Shown here piece after piece: positions 11,689 through 22,469 of a DNA stretch of 64,000 nt (positions within the stretch are counted from its first letter, which is position 1; every line of letters starts with the position of its first letter). The DNA is from Tragulus kanchil (Eukaryota; Chordata; Mammalia; Artiodactyla; Tragulidae): NCBI GenBank assembly GCA_022376925.1, contig JAIOJX010000004.1:122847123-122911122 (forward strand), given 5' to 3'. The translations under genes and the position numbers were made by a program. The notes beneath the pieces were generated by a model, which saw only the letters and a program-made list of their open reading frames with translations, searched no databases and was not told the origin of the DNA.

Positions 11689-12646
11689 TCACTTTCACAC
11701 CATCGTAAAGTTGAAAAAGCCTAAGTCAGAAGCTATCTGCATGTACTTTCTTCAATCCTTACAGCAGCCCTGAAAGGTGTCTGCAGTTTTCCTCATTTTT
11801 CAGATGAAGAAACTAAACTTCAAAAGGACTTGGTTACTTGTCTAAAGCCGTACAGACCGGAAGCATCAGAGTCTGATTTCCAGCCCAGGCTTTTCTGACC
11901 TCAGAGCCTGGATTTCAGCTGCACACACAGCAGTGCCCCGCTTCCCTGTCTCCTGAGCAGGAGCCATGCATGTCATAGTATGTCCTCGCCGAACAGATGC
12001 TGCAGGAAAGGATGAGGTTGAACAAGAGATCATTCTCCCCCACTTCCTTGCGCTCTTGCTCGTGCTCAATCATGTCCCACTCTTTGCGACCCCATGGACT
12101 GCAGCCCCCCAGGCTCCTCTGTCCATGGGAGTTCCCAGGCAAGAATACTGGATTGCCATTTTCTTCTCCAAGGGAATCTCCCCAAACCAGGGATCGAACC
12201 CAAGCTTCCTGAGAATTGGCAGCTGGGTTCTTTACCATTACTGACACCTGAGAAGTCCTTTGCTTGTCTCACTTAAGCCATGTAAGGTTGCTACTCTGTT
12301 CCACCACTGGGGAATATCCCTCCAGTAACAGAATGAAACGTCCATTTCGGCAGACTGTTTTCAATTGCCTGCCTTCTTTAAGACAGCGTACGAGGTCCCT
12401 CTCCAAAAGCCACATGGCTGTGATTAAATCATCAGCTAGTGGGACAAAGCAAATACATAAATTGATAATTAAATATAATTTTCAAAGCACGGGGCTAGGC
12501 ATCTGTATGGGAAGGATGGGCACCCAGAGAGGACATGTGGTTTGATCCATGTATGTCAGGGAAGCAGAAAGTCAATCTATATTTTTTGTTTGTTTCTAAA
12601 CGTACCATTGAACTTGAGGCAATGTAAAGGGCGGGGAAATCTGTAC

Positions 12647-14828
12647 CTCACTGTCTTCCACAAGAACTAGTGTTGTTGATCATGTCCAAGAAGTATTTAT
12701 CTGAACTAAAAGTTCAGAAAAGGTTAAAAGGCTATTTAAAAAATCTTCATAATTAAATATGATCAGAGTATATTTTATTACCCAAGAATGGGAGCAATAG
12801 TCTGTATTTGAATCTTAGTCTCTGTTCTGATGGGCAGCTTTTACAAAATAATCTTTAGCATTGAACAAGGTCACTAATGTTCAACTCTCACTGAACATTC
12901 CAGCAATGAGATAAACAGCTTTAAGTCAAGAGTCTACTAACTTAGCACTGCTATGTACTAACCTTTATAAACTGTTGTATCCTGTTTCCTATAGACATTA
13001 ACCATGTCACTCGTTTTGTTATTTCGGTAAATTCTTTTTACTTTTCTTGGCAGAAAGTAGTCACCAAAGCACACAAATTGGCTCTCACATGGATATGATG
13101 TGCTATACAGAGAATGTGAATTGTAAGGAAACCTGAGTTTAGGCAAGACAGAAGCTTCCCTCTTCACTTGATATTACCTTCTACATCTCTCTATCCAAAG
13201 CCCAACAACCAGTCCACAATCCTCTGAAGAACCTCTCTGCCTCCTGGAAAGATCGTAACTCTTCATCACGTGTGACATGCCAGCACACAAACCCACTAAC
13301 ATAAATACTTGTCACAGTGTTACATGGAGTGCTCTCAAGAGGCACGGACCTTCACTGGGCTGCTCAAGGCTCAATTCCAAAGTTCTGGAATCATTGCTGG
13401 GTTGGCTGTTTCTGGCTGCGCAGGTCCTGCGTGAGTGCAGCAGGCTGGTGATAGCCAGGCACTGGGAGAGGCCAAGTCACATCAGCTCTCCCAGGAGATC
13501 AAAGTGGCCCCAACTTTTAGGACGAGTCTGCACACAGAAGCCTTTTCACTGGCTTCCCAGCTTCATGGAAGTGCTTCGATTCCAAGGAAAAATCAAAATA
13601 TCAGATCCACATTCCATGTGGTCTCTGCTGTGGGGGTGGGGAGACCCACAACTCCACGTGGATGGTCCAACTGAGTGCCACCCCACCGCTTCCATGCCAG
13701 CTCTCACCCAGCCCACCCTCCTGCTCTAGCTCCCACAGCCGTGGGCTCACTGTCTTCCACAAGAACTAGTGTTGTTGATCATGTCCAAGAAGTATTTATC
13801 TGAACTAAAAGTTCAGAAAAGGTTAAAAGGCTATTTAAAAAATCTTCATAATTAAATATGATCAGAGTATATTTTATTACCCAAGAATGGGAGCAATAGT
13901 CTGTATTTGAATCTTAGTCTCTGTTCTGATGGGCAGCTTTTACAAAATAATCTTTAGCATTGAACAAGGTCACTAATGTTCAACTCTCACTGAACATTCC
14001 AGCAATGAGATAAACAGCTTTAAGTCAAGAGTCTACTAACTTAGCACTGCTATGTACTAACCTTTATAAACTGTTGTATCCTGTTTCCTATAGACATTAA
14101 CCATGTCACTCGTTTTGTTATTTCGGTAAATTCTTTTTACTTTTCTTGGCAGAAAGTAGTCACCAAAGCACACAAATTGGCTCTCACATGGATATGATGT
14201 GCTATACAGAGAATGTGAATTGTAAGGAAACCTGAGTTTAGGCAAGACAGAAGCTTCCCTCTTCACTTGATATTACCTTCTACATCTCTCTATCCAAAGC
14301 CCAACAACCAGTCCACAATCCTCTGAAGAACCTCTCTGCCTCCTGGAAAGATCGTAACTCTTCATCACGTGTGACATGCCAGCACACAAACCCACTAACA
14401 TAAATACTTGTCACAGTGTTACATGGAGTGCTCTCAAGAGGCACGGACCTTCACTGGGCTGCTCAAGGCTCAATTCCAAAGTTCTGGAATCATTGCTGGG
14501 TTGGCTGTTTCTGGCTGCGCAGGTCCTGCGTGAGTGCAGCAGGCTGGTGATAGCCAGGCACTGGGAGAGGCCAAGTCACATCAGCTCTCCCAGGAGATCA
14601 AAGTGGCCCCAACTTTTAGGACGAGTCTGCACACAGAAGCCTTTTCACTGGCTTCCCAGCTTCATGGAAGTGCTTCGATTCCAAGGAAAAATCAAAATAT
14701 CAGATCCACATTCCATGTGGTCTCTGCTGTGGGGGTGGGGAGACCCACAACTCCACGTGGATGGTCCAACTGAGTGCCACCCCACCGCTTCCATGCCAGC
14801 TCTCACCCAGCCCACCCCTCCTGCTCTA
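12647..14828. repeat. Duplication 5: direct tandem pair, offset 1099 bp
   Basis: 12647-13728 recurs at 13746-14828. The filler 13729-13745 is a corrupted version of the sequence that follows the second copy (GCTCCCACAGCCGTGGG against GCTCCCCAACAGCTCGTGGGG), so the first copy ends in low-quality sequence. The left part is also shared with duplication 4. Confidence 0.97.
12871..13728. other. Unassigned sequence with chance frames (copy at 13970-14828)
   Basis: A frame of about 150 codons begins at 13277 and again at 14376. It has no recognisable domain, composition signal or exon boundaries, and exists twice because of duplication 5. I treat it as non-coding. Confidence 0.5.
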
Positions 14829-16661
14829 TAAGCTCCCCAACAGCTCGTGGGGCAAGGGAAACACACAAATAGATACTAATTTCAATGCAGTTTTGATGAA
14901 ATGAGTACTGCGATGTCACCTGTGAGAAGCACTATAGGGCAGAACTTCCCATGGAGCGGTGGACAAGTTCTTTCCTCCCACCAGCGTAGCACAAGACAGT
15001 CACCCCCAACTCTTCCTCCCTGTTCCCCTGTAGAAAATCCCTATTACTCAAACAATGGTTACTAACTTGAAAGAGCAACTCCATCCTTTTCTATCCTTGA
15101 CCAACTATTTCTTTTTAGCTTTTTAAATTTTACATTGGAGTACAGACAATTGACAATGTTGTGATAGTTTGTTGTGATAGTTTCAGGTGAAAGGGACTCA
15201 ACCATATACATACATGTACCCACTCTCCCCTTGACTCCCTTTCATCCAGGTTGCCATGTAACACTGAGCAGAGTTCCCTGTGCTATACAGTAAGTCCTTG
15301 TTGGTTATCCATTTCAAAAATAGCAGTGTGTACATGTCTATCCCAAACGCCCTAACTATTTCTGAAATTAGCTGAGCTTTGGCTGTGCTGGCTAAAGTCC
15401 TAGAAAACACTTAGTTCTCCTTCCTTCTACGGAGCACTCCCTTGCCTGGTGTTTGCAAATAAAGGGTTATACTAATGGTGCTCTAGCTGATTTTTTTTCT
15501 GATTGTGTTAAAGAAATGGAGAAAGGGGGCTTCCTGGTGGTCCAGTGGGTAAAGCTGACAGAGGCTCAAGTTCCCCCAAAGTTCTGGAATCATTGCTGGG
15601 TTGGCTGTTTCTGGCTGCGCAGGTCCTGCGTGAGTGCAGCAGGCTGGTGATAGCCAGGCACTGGGAGAGGCCAAGTCACATCAGCTCTCCCAGGAGATCA
15701 AAGTGGCCCCAACTTTTAGGACGAGTCTGCACACAGAAGCCTTTTCACTGGCTTCCCAGCTTCATGGAAGTGCTTCGATTCCAAGGAAAAATCAAAATAT
15801 CAGATCCACATTCCATGTGGTCTCTGCTGTGGGGGTGGGGAGACCCACAACTCCACGTGGATGGTCCAACTGAGTGCCACCCCACCGCTTCCATGCCAGC
15901 TCTCACCCAGCCCACCCCTCCTGCTCTATAAGCTCCCCAACAGCTCGTGGGGCAAGGGAAACACACAAATAGATACTAATTTCAATGCAGTTTTGATGAA
16001 ATGAGTACTGCGATGTCACCTGTGAGAAGCACTATAGGGCAGAACTTCCCATGGAGCGGTGGACAAGTTCTTTCCTCCCACCAGCGTAGCACAAGACAGT
16101 CACCCCCAACTCTTCCTCCCTGTTCCCCTGTAGAAAATCCCTATTACTCAAACAATGGTTACTAACTTGAAAGAGCAACTCCATCCTTTTCTATCCTTGA
16201 CCAACTATTTCTTTTTAGCTTTTTAAATTTTACATTGGAGTACAGACAATTGACAATGTTGTGATAGTTTGTTGTGATAGTTTCAGGTGAAAGGGACTCA
16301 ACCATATACATACATGTACCCACTCTCCCCTTGACTCCCCTTTCATCCAGGTTGCCATGTAACACTGAGCAGAGTTCCCTGTGCTATACAGTAAGTCCTT
16401 GTTGGTTATCCATTTCAAAAATAGCAGTGTGTACATGTCTATCCCAAACGCCCTAACTATTTCTGAAATTAGCTGAGCTTTGGCTGTGCTGGCTAAAGTC
16501 CTAGAAAACACTTAGTTCTCCTTCCTTCTACGGAGCACTCCCTTGCCTGGTGTTTGCAAATAAAGGGTTATACTAATGGTGCTCTAGCTGATTTTTTTTT
16601 TTCTGATTGTGTTAAAGAAATGGAGAAAGGGGGGGCTTCCCTGGTGGTCCAGTGGGTAAAG
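14476..16661. repeat. Duplication 6: direct tandem pair, offset 1100 bp
   Basis: 14476-15554 recurs at 15576-16661. The first copy breaks off inside a SINE head (after CCAGTGGGTAAAG); the second continues into the full SINE. About 250-350 bp is shared with duplication 5, giving three copies (from about 13377, 14476 and 15576). Confidence 0.97.
15100..15400 (-). mobile_element. L1-derived 3' fragment (copy at 16200-16500)
   Basis: The text TTTAAATTTTACATTGGAGT, GTTCCCTGTGCTATACAGTA and GTCCTTGTTGGTTATCC is a very common artiodactyl L1 tail sequence, here on the minus strand. It is duplicated by duplication 6. Confidence 0.65.
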
Positions 16662-16895
16662 AGTCTGCCTTGCAGTGCAAGGAACACCAGTTCAATCCCT
16701 GGGCTGGAAAGATCCCAAGTGCCCCGGAGCAGATGGACCGGTGTGTCCAATTACGAGCCAGGTCTCTGGAGCATATGCACCCAGAGCCAGTGCTTTGCAG
16801 TGAGAGAGGCCACTGCAATGGGAGGCCCATACAGGCCAAAGAATAAAGATGGATTAAAATAAATAAATAAATAAACAAAAAAGTCCAAAATTTAA
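16637..16895 (+). mobile_element. tRNA-derived SINE with AAAT tail
   Basis: GGGCTTCCCTGGTGGTCCAG, then TGCAGTGCAAGGAACACCAG and a body with GTGTGTCCAATTACGAGCC. It belongs to the same subfamily as the element at 1426 and ends in an (AAAT)n tail. The duplicate at 15530-15554 contains only the head. Confidence 0.9.
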
Positions 16896-17169
16896 AAAAA
16901 AATTCTTAAAAAAAGAAATGGAGAAAGGGGAAGTCAGGAGTAGAGTAAGAGAGCTATATCCTCCCTTATAATAAGAAAGACTATATAGATTTTGTCTAAA
17001 ACTGATAACTCAAGGACCCAGAGAATTATTTCCAACTAAGGAAGGATGTGATCAAATAGCTAAGAGCAGAGCAATTGTAACCAAGGAGAGGGGCTGTTTT
17101 TTGTTAAAATTTTTTAACATACATAAAATCATGGATGAATGCATTCACTTTATAACAATTTATGCAGGT

Positions 17170-17490
17170 TTTTTTTTTTTTTTTACATTTTTATTTATTT
17201 ATTTTTGGCTATTCTGGGTTTTCACTGCTGCCATAGGCTCTTCTCTAGTTGCAGGGTGTGGAGACTACTCTCTAGTTGAGGTGAGCAGGCTTCTTGTTGT
17301 GGAACTTGGGCTCCACGGTACATGGGCTCAGTAGTTGTGACTATGAGGCTCTAGAGCACAGGCTCAATAGCTGTGGCTCATGGGCTTAGCTGCTCTACAG
17401 CATGTGGGATCTTCCTGGATCAGGGATGAAACCCATGTCTCCTCCATTGGCAGGCAAACTCTTTACCACTGAGCCACCAGGGAAGCCCTA
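17170..17490 (-). mobile_element. Long CHR/Bov-tA-type SINE
   Basis: It starts with a T run, reads CATGTGGGATCTTCCTGGAT and ends GAGCCACCAGGGAAGCCC; in minus orientation this is a full SINE with poly-A tail. Confidence 0.88.
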
Positions 17491-17519
17491 TGCAGTTTTA
17501 AAAAATGAAGCTTGCAATT

Positions 17520-17815
17520 TGGGCTTCCCTGTTGGTCCAGTGGGTAAGGACACCGCCTTGCAGTGCAAGGGGCGCCGGTTCGATCCCTGGCCTGGGAAGA
17601 TCCCACGTGCTGCGGAGTGGCTGGAGCTCTGGAGCGCATGCGCCCAGAGTCGGTGCTCTGCGACAACAGAGGCCACTGCGATGGGAGGCTCACACGGGCC
17701 AAAGAACAAAGATGGATGAAAATAGACAAATGAAAGACCAAGAGAAGTACCCACCCGCCCCCCTCCCTCCCCAACCTGCCCCACCAAAAAAAAAAACACT
17801 TAAAAAAAAAAAAAA
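17520..17815 (+). mobile_element. Young tRNA-derived SINE with long poly-A
   Basis: Head GGGCTTCCCTGTTGGTCCAG, B box GGTTCGATCCC, body with the palindrome GCGCATGCGC at 17634-17643 and GAACAAAGATGGATGAAAAT, then C-rich text and a broken poly-A. Flanking GAAGCTTGCAATTT (17506-17519 and 17816-17829) is a 14-bp target-site duplication. Confidence 0.93.
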
Positions 17816-17829
17816 GAAGCTTGCAATTT

Positions 17830-18231
17830 AAAGTTAAGAACTGCAAGTACATAATCAAATGTGTCTACAAATGATCCAACTAAATGATCCCAACTAACAT
17901 CAATGCAGAAAGCTTTTCTGGTGGCTGAAAGATTGAGAAGCAGCAGGTCCAGCCAGCAGATGGGAAGGCTGCCAAAGGCCATACCACCGGGAGGAGACAG
18001 TGACCCAGAGTGAATGTGGGTCCCCTCTCAGGCCTCCCAGAGAACCTCTAAATTGGAGGACTTGGCTAAATAGGATAACAAGGGCTTTCTGGAAAAGCAT
18101 CAGGTTCTCTGTTCTTCATGGAATAGAGTTCCTTTTAGTTTCTGTCTCCAACTTCATTTTTTGTTTGTTTGTTTTCCTTTGCAGCTCTCCTAAATTTTTT
18201 CTTATTGTTCCATTCCATTTAATTTGTAAGT
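17830..18231. other. Single-copy non-coding sequence
   Basis: No gene or recognised transposon; likely intronic if NIM1K transcribes through here. Confidence 0.45.
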
Positions 18232-20492
18232 TTCTTCTCATATAAGATTCTTTTTCCCTATTTTTTTTTCTCTTAATCTTAAATTCTTCCTGCCACTCTA
18301 CCTTGTCTCTCTTCTCACCTAGATTTTCTCTAAATCCTAGTTGATATTCATGTTCGTAGAGACACCAGGTGTTTTAGTTTTCATCTCTTAATTTTCCAAG
18401 TAGTTAGATGAAATGATTTTGGCCTTTTGAACACAACTTGCCCATCCATAAAACTGGTTAATATTCCTTAGGATGCTATATGATAATGGTTGAGCTATCT
18501 TTGAAGTTCTTGAGAAAATCTAATTTAAGCACTGTGATCTGCTTAATGCAAACTGTAGACCATTGTCATCATAAGAAATTTGACTATTTTCTTCTATTCT
18601 TGAAATGTATAACTTCATTTCTAGAGAACTTTTTCTTGAATGACCATGGGAAGTGGCAACCATAGAATGAGACTCATTTTATAAACTAATTTTAGTTGTC
18701 ATTTCAACAACTGAGAGAAAATCTGCAAATGAATTGAGACTCTCTAGTCCTTAGAGAAATACTGTAATGAGAGTCAAAGAATGCAGTTGGATTTTTACAT
18801 TACATTTTAATTTTTAAGTTTCTCAAAAGGGAACTAGATATTTGGCTGAAAATACTAACTACTAAAACAAGTTCATTTTTAATTAAAAAAATTTTTTTTA
18901 TGTTTCTTTATTTGGCTGCATGGACTCTTAGTTGGGAGATGTGGGATCTAGTTCCCTGACCAGGGATCAAACCCAGGCCCCCCACATCAGGAGCACAGAT
19001 TCTTAGCCACTGGACCACCAGGGAATCCCCAAGTATTTTTTTAATTTTTTTTTTGCAAACTGTAAGTCCAGGAACTGGCTTTCAAATTTTCCAGTCATAT
19101 GCTATCAATATGTAAATCTAATTTATAGGAGTCAAGGCTCAGTTGAATTGTGAATGGGTAAAGAATTATGATCCTTTAAAGACATCAACATGTACTAATA
19201 AAAGTATTTGAATGGGACCACTGCTCTGCCCAAATGAAACCTTCTTAACTGAAAACCTAAGGCCAAACCAAGAGCATAAAGGGCTCTATGGCCTATCTGT
19301 AGTTATTCCTTGGAAATTTAGATTTCACACAAAACTGCCTCTATTTTAAATGCAGTTGTTATTAGGGGGGGGGGAAAGCACACACCTTTTTTCTTCTCAT
19401 ATAAGATTCTTTTCCTACCTAAGATTTTCTTTTTAATTTTCCTAGTTGATATTCATGTTCGTAGAGACACCAGGTGTTTTAGTTTTCATCTCTTAATTTT
19501 CCAAGTAGTTAGATGAAATGATTTTGGCCTTTTGAACACAACTTGCCCATCCATAAAACTGGTTAATATTCCTTAGGATGCTATATGATAATGGTTGAGC
19601 TATCTTTGAAGTTCTTGAGAAAATCTAATTTAAGCACTGTGATCTGCTTAATGCAAACTGTAGACCATTGTCATCATAAGAAATTTGACTATTTTCTTCT
19701 ATTCTTGAAATGTATAACTTCATTTCTAGAGAACTTTTTCTTGAATGACCATGGGAAGTGGCAACCATAGAATGAGACTCATTTTATAAACTAATTTTAG
19801 TTGTCATTTCAACAACTGAGAGAAAATCTGCAAATGAATTGAGACTCTCTAGTCCTTAGAGAAATACTGTAATGAGAGTCAAAGAATGCAGTTGGATTTT
19901 TACATTACATTTTAATTTTTAAGTTTCTCAAAAGGGAACTAGATATTTGGCTGAAAATACTAACTACTAAAACAAGTTCATTTTTAATTAAAAAAATTTT
20001 TTTTATGTTTCTTTATTTGGCTGCATGGACTCTTAGTTGGGAGATGTGGGATCTAGTTCCCTGACCAGGGATCAAACCCAGGCCCCCCACATCAGGAGCA
20101 CAGATTCTTAGCCACTGGACCACCAGGGAATCCCCAAGTATTTTTTTAATTTTTTTTTTGCAAACTGTAAGTCCAGGAACTGGCTTTCAAATTTTCCAGT
20201 CATATGCTATCAATATGTAAATCTAATTTATAGGAGTCAAGGCTCAGTTGAATTGTGAATGGGTAAAGAATTATGATCCTTTAAAGACATCAACATGTAC
20301 TAATAAAAGTATTTGAATGGGACCACTGCTCTGCCCAAATGAAACCTTCTTAACTGAAAACCTAAGGCCAAACCAAGAGCATAAAGGGCTCTATGGCCTA
20401 TCTGTAGTTATTCCTTGGAAATTTAGATTTCACACAAAACTGCCTCTATTTTAAATGCAGTTGTTATTAGGGGGGGGGGAAAGCACACACCT
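18232..20492. repeat. Duplication 7: direct tandem pair, offset 1105 bp
   Basis: 18336-19385 recurs at 19441-20492. The 5' edge (18232-18335) reappears compressed and garbled at 19386-19440. The junction follows a long G run at about 19367, where sequence quality would be expected to fall. Confidence 0.97.
18890..19030 (-). mobile_element. CHR-type SINE (copies at 19995-20136 and partly at 21236-21262)
   Basis: GGATCTAGTTCCCTGACCAG and GACCACCAGGGAATCCCC on the plus strand are the reverse of a CHR SINE. It is present three times through overlapping duplications 7 and 8. Confidence 0.88.
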
Positions 20493-21235
20493 CAAACTAA
20501 ACATCAATCCACGTCTTCTCCTAGCACAGAAGGAGGCCTCTCTAAAGGTTTTTCCAGGCTTACCACTTAACAGTGGTCAAGCCAAAAATAAACCCATGAG
20601 GACTTTACTAGGCAAATTCAACAGCACACGAAACACCAGTCCATGGAGAGCTGGACTTAGCTTCTTCCCTATTAAGCCTCTTTCTGGGCTTCACACTCGC
20701 ATTCCCCCACCTCCTAATTAGAAAGCTAATTAGGATTCCAAATTTAATGCTAAATGGGGAGAGAAACTGGTCACAGGCCAGGATTCCTTTCACATCAAAC
20801 ACTCTCCTCGGTCTCCCTTTCTTAGGGCAGCGAGCTGTGGGAAGAGAGCTGGGCCAATGGGACTGATTGGCTGAGCGCAGTGTTTACTCTCAGTTGCCTG
20901 CAGGAAAGATCTGTCTCACAAACTGCAAACTCTGAAAAGGTACAATTAAACAACAACGTGCCTCTGGCTTTTAGGACTGTAAAGAAACAAGTATCTCCTA
21001 GGATCAATTATTATTACCATGGCAACATGAGGGGCATGGGAGATCCTCAAGAACGATTCCTGGTTCCAACCGGGCAGCCTCTCAACAGTGCCGGGCGACT
21101 TCTTCAGTTACCATGGCAACCAAAATTAGAAGTGCTTTTGCAACACTAACAGAAACCATCTTTTGAAGCTCTTCTCTGAATCACATTGAATGCTAATGAT
21201 GCAAGCTTGAGTGATACATATTTTTCACAGATTCT
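20493..21235. promoter_or_regulatory. Motif-rich non-repeat block (homeodomain palindrome, opposed CCAAT, RFX X-boxes), first copy
   Basis: There is no transposon between the SINE at about 19995-20136 and the CpG island. The block holds a perfect inverted repeat, CCTAATTAG-AAAG-CTAATTAGG, at 20713-20734 (two TAATTA homeodomain cores), CCAAT at 20854-20858 facing ATTGG at 20866-20870, and two X-box-like palindromes, ATTACCATGGCAAC at 21013-21026 and GTTACCATGGCAAC at 21107-21120. If NIM1K starts in the CpG island, this is an early-intron enhancer or alternative promoter. Function is inferred from motifs only. Confidence 0.5.
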
Positions 21236-21609
21236 TAGCCACTGGACCAAGGAATCCCCAAGTATTTTTTAATTTTTTGCAAACTGTAAGTCCAGGAACT
21301 GGCTTTCAAATTTTCCAGTCATATGCTATCAATATGTAAATCTAATTTATAGGAGTCAAGGCTCAGTTGAATTGTGAATGGGTAAAGAATTATGATCCTT
21401 TAAAGACATCAACATGTACTAATAAAAGTATTTGAATGGGACCACTGCTCTGCCCAAATGAAACCTTCTTAACTGAAAACCTAAGGCCAAACCAAGAGCA
21501 TAAAGGGCTCTATGGCCTATCTGTAGTTATTCCTTGGAAATTTAGATTTCACACAAAACTGCCTCTATTTTAAATGCAGTTGTTATTAGGGGGGGGGGAA
21601 AGCACACAC

Positions 21610-22347
21610 CTCAAACTAAACATCAATCCACGTCTTCTCCTAGCACAGAAGGAGGCCTCTCTAAAGGTTTTTCCAGGCTTACCACTTAACAGTGGTCAAG
21701 CCAAAAATAAACCCATGAGGACTTTACTAGGCAAATTCAACAGCACACGAAACACCAGTCCATGGAGAGCTGGACTTAGCTTCTTCCCTATTAAGCCTCT
21801 TTCTGGGCTTCACACTCGATTCCCCCACCTCCTAATTAGAAAGCTAATTAGGATTCCAAATTTAATGCTAAATGGGGAGAGAAACTGGTCACAGGCCAGG
21901 ATTCCTTTCACATCAAACACTCTCCTCGGTCTCCCTTTCTTAGGGCAGCGAGCTGTGGGAAGAGAGCTGGGCCAATGGGACTGATTGGCTGAGCGCAGTG
22001 TTTACTCTCAGTTGCCTGCAGGAAAGATCTGTCTCACAAACTGCAAACTCTGAAAAGGTACAATTAAACAACAACGTGCCTCTGGCTTTTAGGACTGTAA
22101 AGAAACAAGTATCTCCTAGGATCAATTATTATTACCATGGCAACATGAGGGGGCATGGGGAGATCCTCAAGAACGATTCCTGGTTCCAACCGGGCAGCCT
22201 CTCAACAGTGCCGGGCGACTTCTTCAGTTACCATGGCAACCAAAATTAGAAGTGCTTTTGCAACACTAACAGAAACCATCTTTTGAAGCTCTTCTCTGAA
22301 TCACATTGAATGCTAATGATGCAAGCTTGAGTGATACATATTTTTCA
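21610..22347. promoter_or_regulatory. Second copy of the motif-rich block
   Basis: Near-exact repeat of the preceding block: homeodomain palindrome 21831-21852, CCAAT 21972-21976 with ATTGG 21984-21988, X-boxes 22131-22144 and 22227-22240. It belongs to duplication 8 and runs straight into the unique sequence leading to the CpG island, so this copy is probably the correctly placed one. Confidence 0.5.
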
Positions 22348-22469
22348 AACATTAAAAAAAACCTATATTGCCATAAACAAATACTCGTTTTAGAGTCCCC
22401 TTTGCAATCCTGACATCACCTTGGAATCAATTTTTCGGTCTGGTTTTGTTTGTTTCCCTTTTGGATTCC

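Larger units (their letters stand above)
10505..12870. repeat. Duplication 4: direct tandem pair, offset 1182-1184 bp
   Basis: 10505-11688 recurs at 11689-12870. The junction is at a 5-bp microhomology TCACT: the true continuation TCACTAATG is seen at 12871, while the first copy switches back to TCACTTTCAC. Copies differ in single-base indels (CAGTGCTCCGG against CAGTGCCCCG). Confidence 0.97.
20099..22347. repeat. Duplication 8: direct tandem pair, offset 1118-1137 bp
   Basis: 20099-21235 recurs at 21236-22347. The second copy begins inside a SINE at CACAGATTCTTAGCC with several bases lost from the SINE and its T runs. About 390 bp is shared with duplication 7. Confidence 0.97.

Noticed and set aside
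13277..14831. Open frame of about 150 codons present twice
   Set aside because: No domain, no splice boundaries, no CpG promoter; the repeat is due to duplication 5.
9401..16661. CRISPR-like or satellite array because of regular repetition
   Set aside because: Repeats are about 1.1 kb, different from pair to pair, with no short repeat-spacer pattern; the genome is mammalian.
16637..17600. tRNA-like A/B box sequences as tRNA genes
   Set aside because: GGTTCGATCCC-type B boxes sit in SINE heads followed by a non-tRNA body and poly-A; no cloverleaf tRNA gene was seen.
1..22469. NIM1K kinase-domain exons
   Set aside because: No kinase motifs on the minus strand; the coding exons are presumably beyond the low end of the window.
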